In this document: piece after piece, positions 14,937-23,690 of the stretch
How the letters are laid out: the number at the start of each line of letters is the position of its first letter
Position numbering within the stretch: the stretch's first letter is position 1
NCBI GenBank assembly: GCA_945910815.1
Contig: CAMDZD010000008.1
Location: 1-64,000, forward strand
DNA from: an uncultured Clostridia bacterium
GTDB lineage: Bacteria > Bacillota > Clostridia > Oscillospirales > Ruminococcaceae
Reading direction: 5' to 3'
DNA: 64,000 nucleotides
Program-made: the position numbers and the translations under genes
Notes under the pieces: generated by a model
Database searches by the model: none
Seen by the model: only the letters and a program-made list of their open reading frames with translations
What the model was told of the DNA's origin: nothing

Positions 14937-15468
14937 ATTTTCCGATTGCCTTTACAATAATCGATGCACAGAAAATTTTCACGGCATCGGGAATTATAAA
15001 CGGTATAACACACCATGAAAGAGTCTGCATAAGTCCGACACTTCCGTTATTTCTGGAGTATACAAGCATAAACCACGCTGTACCGAGTATATAGCATGCA
15101 AGAAGTCCGGCAACCATAGAACATATAAGTACGGGATAGCTTTTTCCGAGAAGTTTTTCAAAAAGCCACATTACAAGTGCAGAGGCTACAAATCCGACTA
15201 TATATCCGCCCGTCGTACCTGCTATTACGCCAAGACCTCCCGAAAATCCTGCAAAAACAGGCAGTCCGCAAGCTCCTAAAAGAACATAGGCGAGAACTGA
15301 CATTGTTCCGAGTTTTCCTCCGAGAAGTCCGATTGCAACAAATATCCCGAAAGTCTGAAGTGTAAACGGTACAGTCATAGGTATCTGAATCCACGCACAT
15401 ACTGCTATTAAAGCCGTACACATTCCGCATTTTGCAATGTCCTTTACTGAAATTTTTGATTTTTCCAT
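14923..15468 (-). CDS. bioY: Biotin transporter BioY (ECF S component)
   Basis: A 181-residue integral membrane protein with six hydrophobic segments. It carries family hallmarks IPMTVPFTLQTFGIFVAIGL, the GxxxY/LLG..G.PVFAGFSGG turn and GGYIVGF. BioY binds biotin and works with the shared EcfAA'T energising module, none of which is in this window. A BirA-type operator overlaps its promoter, which is expected for a biotin uptake gene repressed by biotinyl-BirA. Followed by the overlapping DUF1284 gene. Confidence 0.95.
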   Translation of the reverse strand: MEKSKISVKDIAKCGMCTALIAVCAWIQIPMTVPFTLQTFGIFVAIGLLGGKLGTMSVLAYVLLGACGLPVFAGFSGGLGVIAGTTGGYIVGFVASALVMWLFEKLLGKSYPVLICSMVAGLLACYILGTAWFMLVYSRNNGSVGLMQTLSWCVIPFIIPDAVKIFCASIIVKAIGKYVNA

Positions 15469-15494
15469 AATAATAAATTCCTCCTTTGCTTTTG

Positions 15495-15523
15495 ATTATA
15501 TCACAGTATTTTCAAAATGTCAA
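15495..15523 (-). promoter_or_regulatory. Sigma-A promoter of bioY
   Basis: On the minus strand TTGACA-N17-TATAAT, both boxes perfect, 27 bases before the start codon. The -35 box is inside the left arm of the BirA-type operator. Confidence 0.85.
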
Positions 15524-15550
15524 CCATATTTTTCAAAATAAGGTGACATT
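15516..15550. promoter_or_regulatory. BirA-type operator upstream of bioY
   Basis: Imperfect inverted repeat AATGTCAACC - N15 - AGGTGACATT. The arm pattern GTnAACC...GGTnnAC with a 14-16 base spacer is that of BirA operators predicted in Firmicutes. It covers the bioY -35 box, so binding of biotinyl-BirA would block polymerase. Confidence 0.7.
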
Positions 15551-15576
15551 TTTCAAAAAAAAATAATTTCTCTGTA

Positions 15577-15605
15577 TTTACATTTTGATTCAGAAATGCT
15601 ATAAT
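15577..15605 (+). promoter_or_regulatory. Sigma-A promoter of dnaD-dnaI
   Basis: TTTACA-N17-TATAAT with an extended -10 (TGC before TATAAT), 36 bases before the start codon. Confidence 0.8.
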
Positions 15606-15641
15606 AATAAAACAGAAAAATTTTTTGAGAGGTAATTTTTT

Positions 15642-16664
15642 ATGAAATACGGCTTTAACTGCGGAATATGGGGAAATCTTTTCGGAGTTCCGTGTATTGT
15701 TGCGGACAGGTTCCTTAAAATAGCAGACGGTTCGCAGTTAAAAGTATTGCTTTATCTTCTGCGGAATAACGGCAAATCCTTTGAAACCGATGAAATTGCA
15801 CAGGCTCTTGACCTGCCGGAGGATACTGTAAGTGATTCGGTTTTATTCTGGGAACAGCATGGGATACTTCCTTCAGATGATAACAGCGAATTACCGCCTG
15901 TAAACAGTATATTTTCAATGCCTTCGGCTGTACTTCCGGAATCTGTTCCCCAAAAACAGAAAAATTATGTTTCTTATTCAAGGGATTCAAGCGAAGGACT
16001 TAATATTACTCCGTCAGAAATATCTGATATGCTTAAATCAAATTCTCAGTTGAGTGAACTTTTCAATACCGCTGAAAAATATTTAAGCAACTTTAATTTT
16101 GCCGTACAGCGTTCACTTGTATGGATTTATCAGTATCTCGGACTTCCGGCAGAAGTAATTATAATGATTGTCAGCTACTGCAGTTCTGTAAATAAAACTT
16201 ACATATGGGAAATAGAATCCATTGCAGTTGATTTTAAAAGGAATGGTATTGACAGCCTTGTACTTGCACAGAATGAAGTAAACCGTCTTAAGGAATCTGC
16301 CGAAACCCGTTCATTTATTGCGAAGATTAAAAGAATGTTTTCAATGGGCAGAGACCCTGTCACAAAGCAGAAAAGATTTATAATGAACTGGAAATCGGAA
16401 AAATATTCCGATGAACTGATTCAGCTTGCATATGAAAAGGCTGTTGAAAATACCGGCAACCCTGTAAGACTTCCGATAGAATATATAGATGCTGTTCTTA
16501 AAAGGTGGAAGGAAAAAAATATCACTACTGTTGAACAGGCTGAAAAGGACGATATTGATTTCAAAAGTCTGTTTAAAAAAGAAAAAACAGAATCAGATTC
16601 CGTTAAAAATACGGAAAGCAATGATTTTGAAGATGAATATGAGGCTTTATGGAATAACTTCTAA
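15642..16664 (+). CDS. dnaD: DnaD/DnaB-type replication initiation protein
   Basis: A 340-residue primosome protein. The N-terminal winged-helix part includes LKVLLYLLRNNGKSFETDEI and the segment to FWEQHGILP. A C-terminal DnaB_2/DnaD domain (about 130-300) has YIDAVLKRWKEKNITTVEQA, the YxxxIxxxW signature that binds DNA. The tail is acidic. DnaD and DnaI together load the replicative helicase. It is directly followed, after 11 bases, by a dnaI/dnaC-type gene, as is usual in Clostridia. Sigma-A promoter upstream. Confidence 0.88.
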   Translation: MKYGFNCGIWGNLFGVPCIVADRFLKIADGSQLKVLLYLLRNNGKSFETDEIAQALDLPEDTVSDSVLFWEQHGILPSDDNSELPPVNSIFSMPSAVLPESVPQKQKNYVSYSRDSSEGLNITPSEISDMLKSNSQLSELFNTAEKYLSNFNFAVQRSLVWIYQYLGLPAEVIIMIVSYCSSVNKTYIWEIESIAVDFKRNGIDSLVLAQNEVNRLKESAETRSFIAKIKRMFSMGRDPVTKQKRFIMNWKSEKYSDELIQLAYEKAVENTGNPVRLPIEYIDAVLKRWKEKNITTVEQAEKDDIDFKSLFKKEKTESDSVKNTESNDFEDEYEALWNNF

Positions 16665-16675
16665 AGGAGAATAAA

Positions 16676-17641
16676 ATGAATAAATCTGAAATTTATGAAA
16701 AAGCTTTAAATATTATACAAAAACGGCGTATTGATGCCATAAGTGAAAATCAGCGGAGAATTGAAGAAGTAAACAGGGATATTCCTGAAATAAATGAATT
16801 GAATGCACATCTTTACGATACAAGTCATCAGATATTTAAAATTATTTCAGATGGCAGAAACGTTGAACAGAAAATTGCAGAGCTAAGAAAATCAAACTTT
16901 GAAATTCAGGGACTTATAAAATCTACTCTCAGAAACTATAACTATCCTTCTGATTACCTTTCTATAAAATATTGTTGCAGAGACTGCAATGATACAGGGT
17001 ATAAAGACGGTCATTACTGCCACTGCTTTATGGAGCTTGTCGGAAAGATTTCTGCTGATGAAATGAATAAATCATCACAGATAAAGCTTTCAAGCTTTGA
17101 TACATTCAGCCTTGATTATTATCAGGGAAGTGATTATGATGTAATGAAAAGGATTCTTGAACGTGCTAAATCTTTTGTTGAAAATTTCGGAAAAGAAAAT
17201 GAAAATATTATAATGAGCGGTGATACCGGACTCGGAAAAACTCATCTTTCACTTGCAATTGCAAATGAAGTACTGAAAAAGGGTTACAGTGTCATATATG
17301 ATTCAGCAATAAATATACTTCATAAAATAGAAATGGAGCATTTCGGACGTGACAAAATAAATGATACTCTTTCACTTGTTAATGATGTTGACCTGCTTAT
17401 ACTTGATGACCTCGGAACAGAATATTCCTCTCCGTTTTATGTATCAACTGTATATAACATAATAAATACACGTCTTAACATGTCAAAATCTACTATAATA
17501 AGTACAAATCTTTCCACAGAAGAAATTAAAAACAGATATTCCGAAAGAGTAAAATCACGTCTTGTTACAATGTATATAGCTATGCAGTTCAAAGGCAAGG
17601 ACGTAAGACTTCAGAAAAAACAGCGTGAAATCAAAAAATAG
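16676..17641 (+). CDS. dnaI: DnaC/DnaI-type helicase loader
   Basis: A 321-residue AAA+ ATPase that loads the DnaB/DnaC replicative helicase. An N-terminal helical region is followed by a cysteine cluster CCRDCNDTGYKDGHYCHC (about 102-119), a likely zinc site. The AAA+ core has Walker A GDTGLGKT (about 182-189), Walker B LLILDDLG, sensor STNLS and the arginine-rich YSERVKSRL. The last gene of the dnaD-dnaI pair; thyX follows with its own promoter. Confidence 0.9.
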   Translation: MNKSEIYEKALNIIQKRRIDAISENQRRIEEVNRDIPEINELNAHLYDTSHQIFKIISDGRNVEQKIAELRKSNFEIQGLIKSTLRNYNYPSDYLSIKYCCRDCNDTGYKDGHYCHCFMELVGKISADEMNKSSQIKLSSFDTFSLDYYQGSDYDVMKRILERAKSFVENFGKENENIIMSGDTGLGKTHLSLAIANEVLKKGYSVIYDSAINILHKIEMEHFGRDKINDTLSLVNDVDLLILDDLGTEYSSPFYVSTVYNIINTRLNMSKSTIISTNLSTEEIKNRYSERVKSRLVTMYIAMQFKGKDVRLQKKQREIKK

Positions 17642-17646
17642 TTTTC

Positions 17647-17675
17647 TTGACTTTATATGATAAAAATGCTATAAT
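17647..17675 (+). promoter_or_regulatory. Sigma-A promoter of thyX
   Basis: TTGACT-N17-TATAAT with an extended -10 (TGC before TATAAT), 42 bases before the start codon. Confidence 0.8.
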
Positions 17676-17717
17676 TACTGAAGTGAATAAAATGCTGAAG
17701 AAAGGATTATCATTATA

Positions 17718-18488
17718 ATGAAAGTAACTCTGATAACTCACACCCCCGACCCCGAAAAAATTATAGCATCTTCCGCTAAGCTCTGCTATTCTGATACAAG
17801 TGCCATGAATCTTATGGAGGGTCTTGATGAACAGAAAACAAAGGCATTTGTTGAAATGCTTGCCGATTTGGGTCACGAAAGCCCTATTGAACATATAACA
17901 TTTACATTCGGAATAGAGGGAGTTTCAAGAACTCTCCTTGCCCAGATTACAAGACACCGCATAGCATCATTTTCTGTACAGAGTCAGAGATATGTGCGTC
18001 AGGATAATTTTCAGTATATAACACCGCCTGCAATTGCCGAAAATCCCGAAGCTTGCGAAATATATAAAAAATCTATGGAAAATGCCGTCAGGGATTACAA
18101 TACTGTAAGCGATATTCTTGCAGAAAAATACTATAAGGAATTTGTCAGTCAGGGTATTCCCGAAAAATCTGCAAAAAGCAGAGCCGAAAAAAAAGCTATC
18201 GAGGACGCAAGATTTATTCTTCCGAATGCCTGCGAAACTAAAATGATGGTTACTATGAATGCGAGAAGTCTTCTGAATTTCTTCAGATTAAGATGCTGTA
18301 ACAGAGCCCAGTGGGAAATCCGTGAGCTTGCATGCGAAATGCTGAGGCTTTGCAGTCAGGTTGCACCGTCAGTATTCAGAAATGCCGGAGCATCATGCTG
18401 TAACGGAAAGTGTCCCGAGGGAAAAATGTCATGCGGTAAGGCTGAAGAAGTCAGAAAATATATTTCCTCGCTTAAAAAAACTGTTTAA
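17718..18488 (+). CDS. thyX: FAD-dependent thymidylate synthase
   Basis: A 256-residue enzyme making dTMP from dUMP with methylene-tetrahydrofolate and FADH2, without producing dihydrofolate. The ThyX signature RHRx7S is exact: Arg79-His80-Arg81...Ser89. LGHESPIEHITFTF (51-64) and the C-terminal NARSLLNFFRLRCCNRAQWE are also diagnostic. An extra cysteine-rich stretch (CCNGKCPEGKMSCGK) near the C-terminus is unusual and could bind metal. It opens a run of closely spaced rightward genes that extends to DUF1015. Own promoter. Confidence 0.97.
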   Translation: MKVTLITHTPDPEKIIASSAKLCYSDTSAMNLMEGLDEQKTKAFVEMLADLGHESPIEHITFTFGIEGVSRTLLAQITRHRIASFSVQSQRYVRQDNFQYITPPAIAENPEACEIYKKSMENAVRDYNTVSDILAEKYYKEFVSQGIPEKSAKSRAEKKAIEDARFILPNACETKMMVTMNARSLLNFFRLRCCNRAQWEIRELACEMLRLCSQVAPSVFRNAGASCCNGKCPEGKMSCGKAEEVRKYISSLKKTV

Positions 18489-18502
18489 GAATGGTGAGTT
18501 AA

Positions 18503-19393
18503 ATGCTTGATTTCAGAATTATTGATATATCCGATAAGGAAAGAATATGCAGTTGTCTTGAAAAATCGGATTTTCAGGGTTGCGAATACAGTTTCGCAAA
18601 CAATATGGCATGGCGGAGATTAAGCAATTCCAGAATAGCATTTTATAAGAATTTTTATATCTCCTGTGCCTTTGATACTGATGATAATATACCTGTATTT
18701 CTTTTTCCGTCGGGAGAGGGGAATTATAAAGAAGTTATTGACGAGATGAAACTATATGCTGAAAGTCTCGGAAAGCCTCTGAAAATTTCGGGAGTAACAC
18801 AGAACGGTCTCGAATTTATGAAAAGCCTTTATTCCGGTGAATTTACTGTTGAATTTGACCGTGACAGTTCCGATTATATATATAATTCCTCCGACCTTAT
18901 TAATCTTTCCGGAAGAAAGTATCATCAGAAAAGAAATCATCTTTCAAAAATAAATCAGTATAACTGGAATTTCTCTGTAATGACTGAATCTGATTTTGAT
19001 GAGTGTATAGAATTCAGTGCGTTGAATTACAACGGGAAAAACGGTATAGATGATTTTTCAAGCGTTGCGGAGCAGTTCGCAATAAATACATTTTTTACGA
19101 ATTTCCGTGAATTTGGCCTTTTCGGAGGAGTTATAAGAATAGACAATAAGGTCAGAGCATTTACAATAGGCGAAAGACTTAACAGCGATACTTTATGCGT
19201 TCATATCGAAAAGGCAGACACTTCATATCAGGGAATATATCCCGCAATAAATAATCAGTTCTGCAAGGCATTTGCGGAAAATTTCAGATATGTAAACCGT
19301 GAGGAGGATATGGGAATTGAGGGACTCAGAAAGTCAAAGCTTTCATATAATCCCGCATATATCCTTGAAAAATTTACAGTTACTTTTAAATAA
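18503..19393 (+). CDS. DUF2156 phosphatidylglycerol lysyltransferase-like protein
   Basis: A 296-residue protein of the DUF2156 group, a pair of GNAT-like folds related to the catalytic domain of MprF lysyl-phosphatidylglycerol synthases. Visible features are GCEYSFANNMAWRR near the N-terminus, the YHQKRNHLSKI segment (about 139-149) and the C-terminal NREEDMGIEGLRKSKLSYNP. It has no membrane helices, so it lacks the flippase part of MprF. Acyl-tRNA-dependent transfer is known for some relatives; the substrate here is unknown. Starts 14 bases after thyX. Confidence 0.85.
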   Translation: MLDFRIIDISDKERICSCLEKSDFQGCEYSFANNMAWRRLSNSRIAFYKNFYISCAFDTDDNIPVFLFPSGEGNYKEVIDEMKLYAESLGKPLKISGVTQNGLEFMKSLYSGEFTVEFDRDSSDYIYNSSDLINLSGRKYHQKRNHLSKINQYNWNFSVMTESDFDECIEFSALNYNGKNGIDDFSSVAEQFAINTFFTNFREFGLFGGVIRIDNKVRAFTIGERLNSDTLCVHIEKADTSYQGIYPAINNQFCKAFAENFRYVNREEDMGIEGLRKSKLSYNPAYILEKFTVTFK

Positions 19394-19417
19394 TAAAACT
19401 GAAAGGAAGTATATAAT

Positions 19418-19960
19418 ATGATTTATGTTTTTCTGGCTGACGGATTTGAGGAAACAGAGGCAACAGCTCCTGTTGATTTGTTAAGACGTGCAAAGAAAGA
19501 TGTTGTTACTGTCGGAGTCGGAAAGAATACAGTTACCGGCTCACATAAAATAACCGTTTTAACTGATACGACTACGGATAAAATTGTTCTTGACGATTCG
19601 CTTGAAATGATAGTTCTCCCCGGAGGTATGCCCGGAACTCTTAACCTTGAGGCAGATGAAACCGTACAGAAAGCAATTGATTTCTGTATCGAAAACAATA
19701 AGATTATAGGTGCAATCTGTGCAGCTCCGTCAATACTTGGTCACAAAGGACTTCTTAAAGGCAGGAAGGCTGTATGCTATACAGGATTTGAAAAGGAACT
19801 TACAGGTGCTGTAATAGCTGACTGTCCTGCCGTTGCTGACGGAAATATTGTTACATCAAGAGGTGCGGGAACTGCTCTTGATTTCGGGCTGAAGCTTATT
19901 GAAGTTCTTGATTCAAAGGCTTTAAGCGAACAGATTAAGTCTGCAATACTTTTTGAATAA
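19418..19960 (+). CDS. DJ-1/PfpI family protein
   Basis: A 180-residue class I glutamine amidotransferase-like protein. The nucleophile elbow is GAICAAPSIL with Cys101, and Glu14 in EETEATAP is the conserved partner acid. The overall length and the TSRGAGTALDFGLKLIEVL end match the DJ-1/YajL/ThiJ branch, members of which act as glyoxalases or stress-protective chaperones. Separated by only two bases from the next gene. Confidence 0.92.
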   Translation: MIYVFLADGFEETEATAPVDLLRRAKKDVVTVGVGKNTVTGSHKITVLTDTTTDKIVLDDSLEMIVLPGGMPGTLNLEADETVQKAIDFCIENNKIIGAICAAPSILGHKGLLKGRKAVCYTGFEKELTGAVIADCPAVADGNIVTSRGAGTALDFGLKLIEVLDSKALSEQIKSAILFE

Positions 19961-19962
19961 TT

Positions 19963-20520
19963 ATGGATAAAAAGGAACTCAGAAAAATTTTCCGTAAGAA
20001 AAGGAATCAGATTTCCGGAAAGTCTGAAAAGGATTTTAAAATTGCGGAACGTGTTCTCAGTCTTGAGGAAGTAAAAAATTCCCGAAACATACTTATATAT
20101 GTTTCATACGGTTCTGAAACCGATACATATTCCATAATAAAAAGACTTCTTGAAGAAGAAAAGAAAGTTGCCGTTCCGAGATGTCTTGAAAACGGCATTA
20201 TGGAATTTATATATATAAAATCACTTGATGAGCTTTCAGCCGGAGCTTTTGGAATACCCGAACCCTCCGGAAACATCAGGGCAGTTATAAATAAGAATAC
20301 CGTCTGTATCGTTCCGGCACTTTCATTTTCTCCGGACGGTACACGTCTGGGATACGGCGGAGGCTATTACGACAGATTTCTTGAATCAGAAAATATATAT
20401 ACAGTAGGAATCTGCTATGATGAAATGCTCTCTGAAAGTCTCCCGTCAGAAAAGCATGATGTAAAAATAAAGAAAGTTATTACCGAAGAAAGGACGGTGC
20501 AGTGCAGTGCCGAAAGATAA
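19963..20520 (+). CDS. 5-formyltetrahydrofolate cyclo-ligase
   Basis: A 185-residue ATP-dependent enzyme converting 5-formyl-THF to 5,10-methenyl-THF, feeding the folate pool that ThyX draws on. N-terminal KKELRKIFRKKRNQI and the ATP/substrate motif LGYGGGYYDRFL (about 129-140) are diagnostic. Its end overlaps the mltG start by 14 bases, giving translational coupling. Confidence 0.95.
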   Translation: MDKKELRKIFRKKRNQISGKSEKDFKIAERVLSLEEVKNSRNILIYVSYGSETDTYSIIKRLLEEEKKVAVPRCLENGIMEFIYIKSLDELSAGAFGIPEPSGNIRAVINKNTVCIVPALSFSPDGTRLGYGGGYYDRFLESENIYTVGICYDEMLSESLPSEKHDVKIKKVITEERTVQCSAER

Positions 20521-21898
20521 CGATTCGATTATAAATGATATTCTTAAAGACACAGAAAATCAGAAAAAAGAAAAAACTGAAAGTGAAATTCCGCAGACTG
20601 ATGATGCCGAAAAAGAAGAAAACTTTATTGAAAAGTCTTTTAAGGCTTCCGAATTTAAACTCCGTTCCGCTGAAACTGTCGGGGATTTTGAGGAAGCTTC
20701 AGAAAACTCCGGATTAAACGATGAAAATGTTTCAGCCGAATCAGATGAAATTCCTGAATCCGATGAACAGCCCGAAGAAGCTCCGGCTAAGAAAAAAAAG
20801 AAAAAGAAAAAAAGAAAAAAACATCATTACAGACTCCCCGGTGTGCTTATCCTTACAACTCTTATTTTTGCGGTAGCTATATCGCTTTCGCTTGTAATAA
20901 TTGCATACGGAAAGGATATGCTCGGAATAGGCAAAAGCGAAAATACTCAGCTTATAGTTATTCCGGAGGGTGCTACTACTGAAGAAATTTCGCTTATGCT
21001 TGAACAGGACGGAATTATAAAGTCTCCAGAGTTTTTCCAGCTCTTTTCACGTCTAAGCAATTCTGATAATGAATATATAGCCGGCGAACATTTTGTGCGT
21101 CCCAATATGGCATATGAAACCATAATAGAAGAACTTACAAGTATTCAGAGCGAGGAAAAAGTACAGGTAAGCGTTACATTCCCCGAGGGAATAACGCTTG
21201 TTGACGCTGCAACAAAGCTTGAGAGTGCAAATGTATGTTCAGCATCTGATTTTATATTCTACTTCAATTCGGGCGGATACGGTTTTGATTTTGAAAACAA
21301 ACTCAATTCTTCAACAACACTTAAATTCTACCGTATGGAGGGATACCTTTTTCCTGATACCTACTATTTCTATGAAAATATGGAACCTGAACAGGTATGT
21401 CAGAAAATATATCTCAATTTTGACCAGAAAATGACTGACGAACGCTATAAAAAAATGGAGGAACTCGGTCTGACTCTTGACCAGCTTATTACATTTTCAT
21501 CAATAGTTCAGGCGGAAGCTCCCTCTATGGAATCAATGACTATGGTTGCATCGGTATTCTGGAACAGACTTAATAATCCCGATGCCTTCCCGCTTTTGCA
21601 GTCCGACCCTACTACATACTATGCCCGTGACGTTATAAAACCGCATATGGAAATAGAAGACCAGCTTATACTTGATGCATATGACACATACAAAAGTCCC
21701 GGACTTCCCCCCGGACCTATATGCAATCCGGGTATTGAGGCTATTGATGCCGTTCTTGAAAACTTCCCGAGCAATTATTACTATTTCTATGCTAATGTTA
21801 ATACTTCACAGACATATTTTGCTGAAACTCTTGAGGAACATGAAGAAAATATTGCAATGGTACAACAGCAGATTGCTGAAGCCGGAGAGGGAGAATAA
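20507..21898 (+). CDS. mltG: Endolytic murein transglycosylase MltG
   Basis: A 463-residue membrane enzyme that cuts nascent peptidoglycan strands and so limits glycan length. A long acidic cytosolic tail (1-95) and a lysine block precede one membrane helix (about 112-134). The YceG/MltG domain then contains SSIVQAEAPS with the conserved catalytic Glu, VASVFWNRL and the LQSDPTTYYA segment ending GLPPGPICNPG. The start is GTG, nine bases after AGGACGG and overlapping the previous gene. The cytosolic tail is longer than in E. coli MltG. The U32 gene begins on the very next base after the stop. Confidence 0.93.
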   Translation: MPKDNDSIINDILKDTENQKKEKTESEIPQTDDAEKEENFIEKSFKASEFKLRSAETVGDFEEASENSGLNDENVSAESDEIPESDEQPEEAPAKKKKKKKKRKKHHYRLPGVLILTTLIFAVAISLSLVIIAYGKDMLGIGKSENTQLIVIPEGATTEEISLMLEQDGIIKSPEFFQLFSRLSNSDNEYIAGEHFVRPNMAYETIIEELTSIQSEEKVQVSVTFPEGITLVDAATKLESANVCSASDFIFYFNSGGYGFDFENKLNSSTTLKFYRMEGYLFPDTYYFYENMEPEQVCQKIYLNFDQKMTDERYKKMEELGLTLDQLITFSSIVQAEAPSMESMTMVASVFWNRLNNPDAFPLLQSDPTTYYARDVIKPHMEIEDQLILDAYDTYKSPGLPPGPICNPGIEAIDAVLENFPSNYYYFYANVNTSQTYFAETLEEHEENIAMVQQQIAEAGEGE

Positions 21899-23119
21899 AT
21901 GACAGAAAAAAATCTTGAAGTCCTTGCACCTGCCGGAGATTCTGAACGCCTTGAATCTGCACTCCGGTACGGTGCAGATGCGGTATACCTCGGAAGAAAA
22001 AATTTCGGTATGAGAGCAGGCTCTCCGAATTTTGATTATGATACCCTTGTAAAAGCTGTGTCTCTTGCACATAAGAATAACAAAAAAGTATATATTACAT
22101 GCAATACGCTACCGAGAAACAATGAAATTCCGCAGTTTAAACAGTTCATCGATGAGGCAGTAAGTGCAAATGCCGATGCTCTTATTGTTGCCGATTTAGG
22201 TCTTTTGTCTCTCGTAAAAAAATACGCTCCCGATATGGAAATACACATTTCAACGCAGACCGGAATCGTTAATTATGTTACTGCCAATGAATTATATAAT
22301 ATGGGTGCAAAGCGTATTGTTACCGCAAGGGAACTTTCTCTTGAGGAAATCGCTGAAATCCGTGCAAAAACTCCAAAGGAACTTGATATTGAAGTATTCG
22401 TGCATGGTGCAATGTGCGTATCATTTTCCGGAAGATGTCTGCTTTCACAGTATCTTGTAAACCGTGATGCAAATCGTGGAGAATGTGCCCAGCCTTGCCG
22501 TTGGGGTTATCATCTTATGGAGGAAAAACGTCCGAATGAATTTTATCCCGTTTTTGAGGACGAAAAAGGTACTTATATTCTTAATGCCAAAGACCTTTGC
22601 ATGATTGACCATATTGACAAGCTTGCAGAGGCAGGAGTCACAAGCTTAAAAATTGAGGGACGTGCAAAATCCGCATACTATACAGCTATAATTACTAACG
22701 CTTACAGAATGGCTGTTGATGAATATTATAAAAATCCCGATAATTTCAAGCTTCCTGATTGGATTCGTGAGGAAGTATTCAAAGTAAGTCACAGAAAATA
22801 CTGCACAGGATTTTTCTTCGGTCACCCGAAAGACTGTCAGTACTACGAAAACAGCGGATATATCAGAAATTATGATGTTGTTGCAGTCGTTGACAAATGC
22901 GAAAACAGTACAGTATACTGTACACAGCGTAACAGATTTTTTGCGGGAGATACCGTTGAAATAGTTTCACCTAATAAAAAACCAGTTGAAATTACATTGT
23001 CGGAAATCCTTGACGAAAACGGTCAGGAAATTCAGACAGTCAATCACGCTATGATGAAATTTTCATTCAAATCCGATATGAATTTTGAAACAGGTTCGGT
23101 AATAAGAAAGGCTTTGTAA
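21899..23119 (+). CDS. Peptidase U32 family protein (TrhP-like)
   Basis: A 406-residue member of the U32 family, whose bacterial members such as TrhP/YegQ take part in 5-hydroxyuridine formation on tRNA rather than proteolysis. It opens LEVLAPAGDSERLESALRYG and has the U32 signature FVHGAMCVSFSGRCLLS followed by GECAQPCRWGY; the cysteines there may hold an iron-sulphur cluster. C-terminal beta-rich domain. No gap to mltG; four bases to maf. Confidence 0.9.
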   Translation: MTEKNLEVLAPAGDSERLESALRYGADAVYLGRKNFGMRAGSPNFDYDTLVKAVSLAHKNNKKVYITCNTLPRNNEIPQFKQFIDEAVSANADALIVADLGLLSLVKKYAPDMEIHISTQTGIVNYVTANELYNMGAKRIVTARELSLEEIAEIRAKTPKELDIEVFVHGAMCVSFSGRCLLSQYLVNRDANRGECAQPCRWGYHLMEEKRPNEFYPVFEDEKGTYILNAKDLCMIDHIDKLAEAGVTSLKIEGRAKSAYYTAIITNAYRMAVDEYYKNPDNFKLPDWIREEVFKVSHRKYCTGFFFGHPKDCQYYENSGYIRNYDVVAVVDKCENSTVYCTQRNRFFAGDTVEIVSPNKKPVEITLSEILDENGQEIQTVNHAMMKFSFKSDMNFETGSVIRKAL

Positions 23120-23123
23120 AATT

Positions 23124-23684
23124 ATGAAAATCATACTTGCATCGGGTTCTCCGAGAAGAAAGGAACTTCTTTCCTATATAACGGAAGATTTTGAAATATC
23201 AGTTTCAGACGTTGAGGAAATTATTCCGGAAAATATAAATCCTCTGAAAGCCTCCGAATATCTTGCAAAGCTCAAGGCGGAAAACGTTGCGGAAAAATAT
23301 CCCGATTCGCTTGTAATCGGCTGTGATACGTCCGTAATTCTCAGCAGTGAAATTATGGGAAAGCCTATGGACGAAAAGCAGTGCCGTGAATACCTTGAAA
23401 AACTTTCGGGAAAGGTTCACACCGTTGCAACAGGCTGTTGTCTTGTTTTCAATGGTATTTCAAAAACATTCACGGAGCTTACAAAGGTGTATTTCAAAAA
23501 TCTTACGGATTCCGAAATATCTGATTATATTGCTACCGGTGAACCTTTCGACAAGGCAGGCGGTTACGGTATTCAGGGAAAGGGTTCGCTTTTTATAGAA
23601 AAAATTGAGGGAGATTTCTTTAACGTTGTGGGACTTCCTGTATGCCGTCTGAATACCGAAATAAATTTACTGAAAGGAATTTGA
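23124..23684 (+). CDS. maf: Maf nucleoside triphosphate pyrophosphatase
   Basis: A 186-residue enzyme that hydrolyses non-canonical or methylated NTPs to the monophosphate, a house-cleaning role. Family marks are ASGSPRRKELL (6-16), VIGCDTSVIL (the usual ADT is CDT here), GKPMDEKQCREYLEKLSGK and the YGIQGKGSLFIEKIEGD motif. It may belong to the dTTP/UTP branch. Seven bases before the DUF1015 gene. Confidence 0.95.
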   Translation: MKIILASGSPRRKELLSYITEDFEISVSDVEEIIPENINPLKASEYLAKLKAENVAEKYPDSLVIGCDTSVILSSEIMGKPMDEKQCREYLEKLSGKVHTVATGCCLVFNGISKTFTELTKVYFKNLTDSEISDYIATGEPFDKAGGYGIQGKGSLFIEKIEGDFFNVVGLPVCRLNTEINLLKGI

Positions 23685-23690
23685 AAAAAT

